A stretch of 64,000 nt of DNA from Galeruca laticollis (Eukaryota; Arthropoda; Insecta; Coleoptera; Chrysomelidae): assembly GCA_963921935.1 (NCBI GenBank), contig OY998185.1:3574001-3638000 (forward strand), written 5' to 3'. This document shows positions 43,794 through 53,214 of this stretch, piece by piece; position 1 is the first letter of the stretch, and every line of letters starts with the position of its first letter. The notes beneath the pieces were generated by a model. The model was given only the letters and a program-made list of their open reading frames with translations. It was not told where the DNA came from and made no database searches. The translations under genes were made by a program, and so were the position numbers.

Positions 43794-44804
43794 GGACTCT
43801 GTGCACTATCGTATTCGAGCTGTCGTTTTCTATCATAGAATTCTACTGTAGAAAGCGATAATCGAATTTGATAGCACTCTGTGTTGGAATCGCCTTCTCT
43901 TCGGGTATTTCCGGAATTGATACGGTAATTTGTTGGTTTTTCTATATAATAAACGTCAATCTCATATCTTATGTGTGTAATTTGTATTTTTATGAGTTTG
44001 TTGATTGATTTTATTTAAATTGCGACTAAAGGCGAGTTTAAACAACTTTTATTTTGCAAAGCGTTTAGATAATTATGTTTCCTATAAACAATTTTAATTT
44101 GGTTGTTACTGAAGAGGAAGAAAGGTTAGAAAACATAAGAGTGGAAAACATCGAGCGAAGAAATATGCGTGTTGAGGCCAACTGTTTTACAATTGTAGAT
44201 ATTCGCTTCAAGTAATTATTTCGCCTAACCAAGGGTATGGCTCAGTTCATACTTAACGGTATTATACCTCTTTTAATCCAGGGAAATAACCCAGTAGCTA
44301 TAGCACCAACAACAAAATGTTTTGCCGCATTGCATTTTTATGCTGCTGGAACTTACCAGGGAGTAAGCTATGTCTCAATGGCACAACAAAGTGTTTCTAG
44401 AGCCATTGAAGAAGTAACTGAAGCAATAGTACATATGCGGCCAAATGGATTCAGTTTCCTTTAACTCCCGAAAGAAAAAATACCATTAGGCATAGGTTTA
44501 TGGAGGCCAAATATTTGGGTTTTCCTCACATAAATCCAGCAATAATCGCCAATGTTCTGCACGAACACGCATATTTATAATTTTTAATAATTATTTACTA
44601 CTTTACTAATAAAAATAAACAAAAAAATGACAGAACATCGACACTGTTGACATGTTAATTTGCTTCCCAAATAGAATACGAGACGTCCATACACCTCGCC
44701 AGAAGTCGATCGCTTTCGTGATAAGAAATCTATTTTACGCGCGTACAGAGTGCCAGTGGTATAGAATTAAGGCGATTTATAGAATTCTATAGGACACAGA
44801 GTCC
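43794..44804 (+). mobile_element. Deleted PIF/Harbinger-type transposon
   Basis: GGACTCTGTG at 43794 and CACAGAGTCC ending 44804 are flanked by TA on both sides (43792-43793, 44805-44806). A second inner ACTCTGTG phrase lies at each end. It encloses a HARBI1-like coding remnant lacking the nuclease core, so it is a non-autonomous deletion derivative. Confidence 0.75.
44075..44578 (+). pseudogene. HARBI1-like transposase remnant
   Basis: Begins MFPINNFNLVVTEEEERLEN. After a stop near 44214 it has RLTKGMAQFILNGIIPLL and KCFAALHFYAAGTYQGVSYV, then SMAQQSVSRAIEEVTEAIV, the helix-turn-helix part of Harbinger transposases. A frame change at the 44461 stop leads to TPERKNTIRHRFMEAKYLGF and straight to NPAIIANVLHEHAYL. 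The DDE-bearing middle is missing. Confidence 0.8.
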
Positions 44805-44806
44805 TA

Positions 44807-45825
44807 GCCCTGGTTGAAAAAAGTTAACTACTCTAATTTCCTCGATACATATTCCAAGCAATGACGTCACATTTAACCAACATCTCAAACCACCTGGCCG
44901 AGGTAGTTAACATGTGGTTTGAAGCAATGATCTGTCAGTTTGTCTGTGGTTTATCGTTGTTACTGTGGTTAATTGTTAATAACAACGGGACTTTCGTTGA
45001 AAAAGTAAGTCAGAATAATGAATGTATACAAAGTATTTGTAAACGAAGAGTTATACAGTATCAATGATACAGTAGAAATTATTAATCTTCAACAAAAAGG
45101 TAAAGAATTGCAAATTGTGAATAGATATTCTTTTCTCTACCTATAACTGATGAACATTTTATATTATATTAGTAATATAAATAATATAGAATGAGGATAG
45201 TGACATTTGACATCCCCCTATCAAAATGATGATGACATACTACAGATCCAAACTACGTTAACCACTGACGTCTTAGTTTTGTTAACCTGGTTAAGCTAGT
45301 TAGTCTCGAGGAAATTCGCCTTTATATTTCCCATACATCCGAAATGACCCCTCTTTTGCCTACACATGGCCGCCATGTTGGGCTAATTTTAAGTTGGTGT
45401 TAAGAAGCTACAGTTCATATGCGTTTTCTTGATATTGAGGATGGAACGTTGGTTGGTTGCGCGAATTAATTGACAGCATAATAGAAATAATTAACCAATT
45501 AGAATTTAGCTGGTTGAACTGACGCGGCATTTTCGTTCTGTCAATTTCTGTTTCCTTTGTTCCGTTGTTGCAATGCGATTTGACTGATTTGTGACAGCGT
45601 CAGGAGTGGCATCAGGTCATATTTCGCAATTTTCGCATTGTATTTTATTAAGTTAAGCGCAAGTTTGATATTTGTGTGTTAACTTTTGGATTATATTCGT
45701 TTTTATTATAAATTAATAGTGGTTAATTACATTTTATAAGTAGTGTTATTTTAGTAAGGTACTTAATAGTATAGTGTTATTTGTAAGATCTAGAACTGTA
45801 GGAGACTAGCTACAAAACTGCTAAA
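44807..45825. other. Interval before the THAP gene
   Basis: Holds the remainder and right arm of the inverted-repeat element, then P-like element sequence from about 45320, including the subterminal repeat 45370-45396. No gene. The putative THAP promoter would be about 45600-45825. Confidence 0.45.
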
Positions 45826-46661
45826 ATGCCTTCCTGTTTTGTACGAGGTTGCTCTAACGCTACTTACATTTCTCGTTTGAAAGAGGGTGTAACATTTCAT
45901 AAGTGAGTTATATGATTTTTTTGTATGTAAGTTAATTTACATTTTCCTTTTTCTCCAATTTGTAGATTTCCCAGTGACAATACGCTTAAAAGGTCCTGGT
46001 TGGTAGCACTTGGAAAAGATCCAGCTTATAATATTGCCTATGAAAGGGTGTGCTCCAAACATTTTGGACAAACCAATTTTGAAGTGGCAGGCGAACAGAA
46101 ATGTTTAAGAATAGGGTCAATTCCAACCCTAAAACTACCTCAATGTTTTGAAGTAGGTCACATGGAGAAAAGTTATTTACCTAGCTCACCTACACCTACA
46201 TGGTATGTTAATTTTCACTTAGTACTCACAAAGAATCAAAAAATATTTTTTAATCGTAGCAGCAAGCTGGAAAGTGTTGATTGACCTCAAAGTAGTTCAC
46301 CAAAATCGCCGACAAAACTTTCTCCAATAAAACGGAGTGATTCAGACTCGTCTCTATCTGCTCATTCTGCTGATATAGTACGGATGGTACAATTCTTTCA
46401 TCCATATAGGTAAGTTTAATATCAAATTTTCTTTAAAATCAAAATGTAATATGTATTTTATTTATATAAATTTTATGTAGCATTTATATAATGCCTTATT
46501 ACCAAAGTTTAACTAGTTCTATTTTCAGCAAACCTTCCACAGAAGATACCAATGTAAAATTGAGAAAGAAGATTCGCTTTTTGAAGAGGCAATTGAGAGT
46601 ATGCAGAAACAAACTAAAAATTTGCAGAAAAACAAGCAGGAGGCGAAAACTACTATTTTAA
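45826..46661 (+). pseudogene. THAP-domain gene with one in-frame stop
   Basis: Exon 1 45826-45902 (MPSCFVRGCSNATYISRLKE); intron 45903-45965; exon 2 45966-46409 (FPSDNTLKRSWLVALGKD, then ERVCSKHFGQTNFE). Together these give the THAP C2CH zinc site (C-x4-C ... C-x2-H) and its W and F/P landmarks. A TGA at 46282-46284 interrupts a frame that stays open after it (QSSSPKSPTKLSPIKRSDSD) to a GT donor at 46410. Exon 3 46529-46661 encodes a basic coiled coil (KLRKKIRFLKRQLRVCRNKL) and ends TAA. THAP domains bind DNA and form the N-terminus of P-type transposases. A truncated LINE follows at once. Confidence 0.8.
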
Positions 46662-46669
46662 TAGTACAA

Positions 46670-48850
46670 ATTATGAAGCAATGTGCCTTTCCTTGGAATC
46701 AATTGACTGAGATGGTGTCCATATTTTACAATATAATGTACACTATAATAAATTGCTTTGTTCCGCTGAAAAATGTTTGCAAGATGAAGTTTCCATGTTG
46801 GTGTACTCCGGAGTTGAAGAGGCATTTGTGCGAGAAAGAAGTGGCTCGCAAAATTACTAGGTGTCCTATAAACTAAATGGAATTTAGTAGATTAAGGGCT
46901 CAGTGTAAACTTTTATCATGAGAGTGCTACCGAAATTATGTAAAATGTACTGAAATTGTGTTACAGATAATGTTAAGTTTTTTGGAAGTGTGTAAACAGT
47001 AGGAGGGTGAATAACACTATACCTTCTGAAATGACTCTTGGCGACCGTACTGCTGGTAACGAGAATGATATTGCAAATCTATTTGCTAAAAATTTCTAAT
47101 CAGTTTATTCAAATCAACCTCTGGCTTCGAACATCTATGCAAAATTATCTAAACTTGATATTAAAAAACGCCCCGGTCCTGACGGTATACCTTCCATTCT
47201 TAGGGAATTTAGCTTCCTTTTATCTCGTCCGCTCTTTCATATATAAGTCTCTTATTACAGGCGAATTTCCAGATCATTGGAAAACTTTATACGTCACTCC
47301 AGTGTATAAATTGGGTAGAAAATCAGACATCTCAAACTATCGTCCTATATCAATCCTTAGCATAATTCCCAAAGTCTTTGATAGTATTATTTTAGATTAT
47401 CTCACCTATGACTGTTCGAGTATTATGACATCACAACAATTTGGCTTCTAAAAGGTCTGCAGAATTGGGTTTACTCACATATGTTGACTTTTTGTCTGAT
47501 GGTTTGAAAGGGGGTCTGCAGATTGATTCTGTGTACACTGATTTCTCTAAAGCTTTTGACAGGATTAATCATGAGCTCTTGCTACATAAACTTTTTCATT
47601 ATGGTGTTGGCGGTCTTGTATTACAATGGCTAAGTGATTATCTTACGAATAGTTTACAAATGGTCAGAGTTACTCATGAATATTCTCATACTTTTCCAGT
47701 AACCTCTGGAGTTCCCCAAGGGTCTCATTTAGGACCATTATTATATAACATATTTATTAATGGTATAATGCATTGTATTCAATGTAGCAAAGCCTTGTTA
47801 TTTGCTGATGACCACCTGACATGCTTTAGTCTGATTAGTGGCATGGATGATGATCTAATATTACAATCTGATTTAGATAGTCTATCAAATTGGTGCACAC
47901 TTAATGGTGTGAAACTAAACGCATCCAAATGTCATGTAATGCGTTTTCATAGAATACACCACCCAATAGCTTTTGATTACAATATTAATAATGAAACTCT
48001 AAAATGTGCTTCTCAAACTAAGGGCTTGGGTGTTATATTGGACTCCACACTTAATTATAAGTCTCATGTTACCGCTGTTGTTCAAAAATCTATGAATATG
48101 TTGGGTTTTATAAAGAGAACCACTTCTGATTTTACTAACATCACTGCTATTAGATCTCTATATTGCTCACTGGTCAGAACTTATCTTGATTATTGTATAC
48201 CAGTATGGTCTCCTCATTATATTACATGAAGCTGTTCAGCACAATTTTTTAAGATACATTGCTTTTAAGATGCACATTTACCTTTGTTGCGATTTCTTAG
48301 AATGTTTTTTAAACATTCCTACTCTGGAGGTTCGCTGAAGGCAAAGGGATCTGATACAGCTGTTCAACATAGTAAATGGTATTTGTGATAGCCCCAAGCT
48401 TCTCTCTAAAATATATTTAGTTGTCCCTTCTCGTCTTTCTAGGCAGGTACAAACGTTTCATGTCACATTTCATAGGTACAACTATGCAATGAATAGTTTT
48501 CTACCTAGGACACTTAGATTAGCAAATTCTGACGATCGAATTTTAATTTTTGATGTGTCCACTTTCAAGTTTAAAAAACATTTGCTGGAGCTTCCACTTT
48601 AGAGCGTACATCTTTTATTGCTGGTTTGATGTGTTATCACTCCTCTTACTTTATTTGCTTTTTTCTTGTGATTTATACTATACTTTAGGTTTTTCCTTTT
48701 GTTTTATAGATAAGTTTAATGCATGTGTCAATTGTTCTATCTTGTTCTAGTTTTATATATTTTTCTTTTTTTGTTATTGTAGCATTTTTTATATTTCCAA
48801 ATTGTATTAATGTGAATTGGGCTTGACCGTGATTAAATTAAATTAAAATT
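46670..48850 (+). mobile_element. 5'-truncated Jockey/CR1-like LINE
   Basis: Starts within ORF2 after the endonuclease and runs through the reverse transcriptase to a 3' end with TTAAATTAAATTAAAATTAA near 48836-48855. The start is approximate. 5' truncation is normal for LINE insertion. It lies inside the P-like element 43070-49193, directly after the THAP gene. Confidence 0.8.
46690..48602 (+). pseudogene. LINE ORF2 reverse transcriptase remains
   Basis: FPCWCTPELKRHL, then frame-broken linker, KKRPGPDGIPSILREF, VYKLGRKSDISNYRPISIL, a stop at 47451 where a K/R is expected, then YTDFSKAFDRINHELLLHKL, GVPQGSHLGPLLYNIFIN and LLFADDHLTCFS near 47805. The frame is open from 47441 to 48229; C-terminal pieces (LRYIAFKM; SFLPRTLRLANSDD) continue to 48602. 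RT active site FADD is intact, but several frame breaks make it inactive. Confidence 0.87.
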
Positions 48851-49287
48851 AATGGTTATTTTATTTATTTCCTGATTAATTGAATTTGAATAAGAATATA
48901 TAATAATATAATTTATAACTAAACATTTCTTAAAACTCATGAAAATGTTTTCCATAATCCCAACTTAGGTAGATACACAATACGCAGTAGCTAGTATAAA
49001 TAATAAAGTAGGTATACTTTTTCACCATTTCATATTTTCCTATCTTATAAATGATTTCTAATTTATTGTTTAAACCAGTCCTGTACGAATCACGTGACTC
49101 AGGCCGGCAACTTAAAATTAGCACAACATGGCGACCACCGTAGAGGAGTCAAACCGAATATACAATTAGTAGTCCATGTATCCTAAGTCCGTGGTCCCTG
49201 CAGACAGCGGCTTCTCATTTTTGAGATTCCAGCGTCACGTGAAAATGTACCTTTAATCCGCGCGGATTAGTGACAGCTCACGTGATT
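48851..49287. other. Right end of the first P-like element and spacer
   Basis: 48851-49193 is P-like element sequence with its right inverted end. 49194-49201 is the duplication. At 49216-49252 is a one-ended copy of the 19201-24597 element terminus (CCAGCGTCACGTGAAAATGT). No gene. Confidence 0.6.
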
Positions 49288-49295
49288 ATTTCAAC

Positions 49296-52200
49296 CGTGG
49301 CCAACGAGAAAGACAGGCCATGGCGCGTAAAGCTATTCACAAAGTCACGTGACCATCTGAGGCCCAGGACAGCTGGTCAATATGCATATAGGGTGGTTAT
49401 ACTTTGTATAAATGAATAAAATATTTATTTTTTGTGGAGAATCATATTATTTATAAAATGTTTTTTTTTCGTTTCTGCTTATCTTTATTCTCAGTGGCGA
49501 CAAAAGCCAAAAAAACAATTTATAAATAATTGTTGTAATCATTATTACACAGCAATTATTTGTGATGGTATAGTAGGAAAATAAAACAACAGATTAAAGT
49601 ATATTTATGAAGACTTAAGTTTTTTTAGTTTTCTAGGATCATTTACATTTTTCTCTGTTGCAACATCATTTTGTTTTTTGACAAAGTTATTTAACATTAT
49701 TTTACAAACAGTTAAATTTATTCTTTCTATTTTGTTAAAAAGTGTTTCTTCACAACTACATTGTTCATAAAGATCTTTTAAATCAGACATAATTTTTTAT
49801 AAGGATAATACTAAGTCTGTGTAATTTGGAAAGCTGATTTGAGCCTGCTAAAAATGTATTCAGTAGGTGGGTTGAGTTACAAATATTTTGCATAATATGC
49901 TAGGAAATAGCTACTGGGATCAAAGCATATTCCGAGGGTAAAATCAACTTTCCTCTGTCTAATTCCAAAGTCAGATCATAAGGTATGTCAACATTCATCT
50001 CAGTATTTGATTGAAGCCATTCAAAACAAGTTAAACAATGTTTGATTCTTATTTGCTTTCTTACTGCATATCCCCCTATATAACTGAGTACAGTTAAATG
50101 TTCTTTAGGTATATTTTCCAAACCAAATTCAGAATTCAAAACGGAAACTAATTGTTCAATGTCCACATTACTGTTGTAAACTTCCTCATAATTTGGTAAC
50201 ATTGTTTTTAGTGGTATCTGGTTATCAGCACAAGAGAAAAGAATAGCATTTTTAAACCGGATCTTTTTTTCACTTTCTAATAGTTGTACTAGGCTAATAT
50301 AATAATTAGCCCCACTTAATTGACGGTAACAGCTGAATCTACCTTCTAATATATCATTTTCAAATTTGCCTAATAGGATATAATCTATTGTATATTTATT
50401 AAACAAATATGGAATAAGAGCCACAAAGGCATTGATAGTATTTATTAATGATGTGAAAGTTTCATTTGATAAAGATGAGTGTAAAGGAACTAACGACTTC
50501 CAAAGTGTTAGCCATTTTGACATTGCTGTAAGAAAATCTATTACTTGTTTGCTGTCACGCTTTATTGCTTCTCTGTCCTTATCATTAAATCTTTCACTTT
50601 CAAAGACATTCTTAACATTCACAATTTTCCAAAACTTAACAAAAATCTCTAAAAACTTACATGTACCATCAATATTCCTAAATTTGTTTGGATTGTCACG
50701 TGAAAAACATTTAAGGGCTGCTATATTTTTTTCATTAAATATATTCAGTGCTAACTGAACGTTTTGTTTTTGAATACTTGTTGGATATAATGTTTTATAT
50801 GACAATGTATGAGCATATTTTATTAGAGAATTTTTCTCTAGTTCATACAAAATTTGGAAGTTTTTAAACTCTGCTACAAACAGACATTCAGTATTTATTT
50901 CCAAGGTGTCAATATCAAAATTTGGAAAATGTAGTGAGTAGTCATTAGTTCTTTTACTAATCCAGTTATTTTTAATAGATTTTATAATGTGGACCACGTC
51001 AAATATAAAAAAAAGTAATCTAGAATTATCTAAAGGATGTGCAAAAGGTTTCAAAATGTTATCTTTTGTAAACATTGAAAAGGCTTTTCTGTTTATACTA
51101 TGATTGTCTGATATTAGGGCAATAACTTTAAAACCTAATTTTTCTAACTCTTGCAAGACTTTCAGTATAAGCTCATACAACTGAACTCCAGTTAAATTGT
51201 TGACGGGTACTAAACTTACCACATCCCGATACTTTGATAGTATGCTCGATATCATAAAGGTTTGTACTGTTTTAGCCATTTTTGATGGATCATTGTCAGT
51301 GCCACCAAAAACTGTTTTACCTTTAAAACTAAACTTCATCTAGATGTATATTTATGAGAAATTCATGTTCTTTTAGGAAACTGAGTTTGGATTTCAAATA
51401 CTCGATACTGCCTTTTATGCTCATATCTGTCAAAGTAAATTTGCATATAAGTTTTTTGAGATTACGAGGATGTGGTAAATACAGACAGTGGGAATCATAT
51501 AATGTCATATAAATAGATGAAGAGTGAATATATAAACTTGCCGCAAACATTAGTGTCTTACCATAGTACCGTCGGTTATTGGGAGTTTGCTGGTAAAGCT
51601 GTAACTGCTCAATAATAAAAGTAAAAAAACTTGATACCTCTTCTGCTGCAGTCATTTCGGATAACACATTACAAATTTTAGCTATTTTAGTGTCATCACG
51701 CACTTTTTGGTTTCTAGCACTAGATTCAATAAGCACCAACAGATTTTCTAAAATACTGAAATTATTCAAAATATGTAGCTTTTTGGGAATTTTTGCCATG
51801 GGAAGTGGATGATTCTCGATTTGAATTGCATAGTGCAAATTTTCTCTCACTAGAAGTGATCCTATTATTTTCTGTACATTCTCAGATAAAGTGAGCAGAC
51901 ATAAATATACTTTACTGTCTTCTCTTACTAAAATCCATTCTTTACTTACATTAGATTTCTCATAAAAAGACATAATATCATCTAAATGTTTAATTTTTTG
52001 CGAGTCAACAAACTGCTTATGTGTTTCGAGGCTGTCTGCTATAGCTTTTTCAAGTTGATCTTCTTCTTTATTACATAGCCTTTTGGAAGAACTGGGCACA
52101 GATGACAAATACTTGGGAACATTGGAAAATATTACAGGTAGAGCAGAATCTTTTAATTTTAGTATCTTCCTAGGGTATTCCTTTCGTTCTCCCTGAACGA

Positions 52201-52741
52201 TACATATATCCGTTCTAATAATATCAGATTCAGGGAAATGCTTAATACAAACTTGAGGATTTTTTATGTTGCTAAGGTCTGTTGGGATTCTTCGCAACCA
52301 CCGCTGTTTCAACTGTTCATTTCTCGGTAAACTAAATGTTGTAATGTAATATGACTTGGCCCTTCCTCAGAGTTTTCACTGCGATAATTCGATCTACAGC
52401 CTGACACACTGCATTTTCTAGGCATGGCTACAATATTTATACAATAATTTAGATGTGCTGCTGATGTTATAAAAACAAAAACTGTACCTACCTGCTTGTC
52501 TGCTTTTTTAATTCTTCTAATGCTAAAGCTGTATGTATATCTTTAACTGTTACAGTGACTTCCTTGTTATATTTTTCTACTCAGAGAAACTCGATAAACA
52601 ATTAACAATTTGATAAACAAAAGCTTACGTAACCTCAAATACATAAAATCAACATGAAAAGTAGAAATCGTTTTTGGATTCTCGGCCTCAGATGGTCACG
52701 TGATATTTACGCACCAAGGCCTGTCTTTCTCGTTGGCCACG
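49296..52741 (-). mobile_element. P-element-like transposon, complete ends
   Basis: 3446 bp with inverted ends CGTGGCCAACGAGAAAGACA (49296) and their inverse at 52741. Similarity extends about 65 bp to TCACGTGACCATCTGAGGCC with a small indel. Perfect 8-bp duplications ATTTCAAC occupy 49288-49295 and 52742-52749. It encodes a minus-strand THAP plus P-type transposase (52425-49607). The 8-bp duplication and the gene type agree on the P superfamily. It lies 95 bp from another 8-bp-duplication element (43070-49193). Confidence 0.93.
49607..52425 (-). pseudogene. THAP9/P-type transposase, broken
   Basis: ATG at 52425: MPRKCSVSGCRSNYR, the THAP zinc start. A 5-bp tandem duplication (ATTAC twice, near 52345) shifts the frame. 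The THAP domain resumes as FSLPRNEQLKQRWLRRIP and VCIKHF. The next frame is open to 51329, ending INIHLDEV, where D is the expected first acidic residue of the RNase-H-like core. A short loss and frame change follow, then open frame 51339-49900 with KTVFGGTDNDPSK, ALISDNHSINRKAFSMF (second acidic residue) and VLSYIGGYAVRKQIRIKHCL. After a TAG and another frame change, a C-terminal piece (NLTVCKIMLNNFVKKQND) ends at 49605-49607. Four lesions mean no active product. Confidence 0.9.
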
Positions 52742-52749
52742 ATTTCAAC

Positions 52750-53214
52750 CAACCACATCATTGAACACCAGTGCGCTATGCTTATAGTCCGCACATGAGG
52801 ACCGACCTTTATTGTTTATTGACATCACCACATGTTACAATTACCATGTTATGAAATTTATTAATTTATAAGTAAACATTTATTTCATAAATAATTGTTT
52901 AAAACTGTCAGCAATTCTAGTAACAAACGGGGGTTATTTTCATGGAAACTTGTGGTAGACATATTCATAACAATCATTATGTAGAAAAGTAATATATTTT
53001 TATAATATTCACCTGTGCCCATAGGTAATTAACTGTATTTCTTTAAACAGGAAATGAGGTGCCCTTGAAGACGTTTATCTGTTCATAAAATTTCAATAGA
53101 TAATTGAAGTGGGCTTTTACAATAATCTATATATACTTTAATTTCTATGAACGGGTATCAAGAAGTGTATTATTACCTCTCATGTTAAAAGGTGTACAAT
53201 AAACTTATTAAAAA
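52750..53214. other. 5' flank of GLOD4
   Basis: AT-rich interval between the P-like element and the GLOD4 ATG. It probably includes promoter and 5' UTR; no TATA-like or initiator motif is convincing. Confidence 0.45.

Larger units (their letters stand above)
43761..45313. mobile_element. Inverted-repeat element with ATTTCCTCGAGACTAAC ends
   Basis: TTTCCTCGAGACTAAC at 43761 and its inverse ending at 45313, with further match (GCTAACC / GGTTAAGC), define arms of about 30 bp. The interior includes the Harbinger-type piece 43794-44804 and a non-coding remainder. The exact termini and target duplication are unclear. Confidence 0.65.
43070..49193. mobile_element. 6.1-kb P-like (THAP-carrying) element with 8-bp duplication, multiply invaded
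   Basis: Perfect 8-bp flanks GTCCCTGC at 43062-43069 and 49194-49201 enclose inverted ends: CACGGAC then (after removing a MITE) GGATCCATG on the left, and the inverse of CACGGACTTAGGATACATGG on the right. A second inverted pair (GCCATGTTG, GCTAATTTTAAGTTG) is at 45370-45396 and 49108-49133, subterminal once the insertions are discounted. An 8-bp duplication plus an internal THAP gene (45826-46661) suggest a P-element relative, though hAT elements also make 8-bp duplications. Insertions inside it: MITE 43079-43734, inverted-repeat element 43761-45313 and LINE 46670-48850. A P-type transposase catalytic region is not visible. Confidence 0.8.

Noticed and set aside
44861..45067. 68-codon open frame after the Harbinger remnant
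   Set aside because: No domain, and it overlaps non-coding parts of an inverted-repeat element.
48930..49124. 64-codon minus-strand open frame
   Set aside because: Overlaps the right inverted end of the P-like element; low complexity and no signature.
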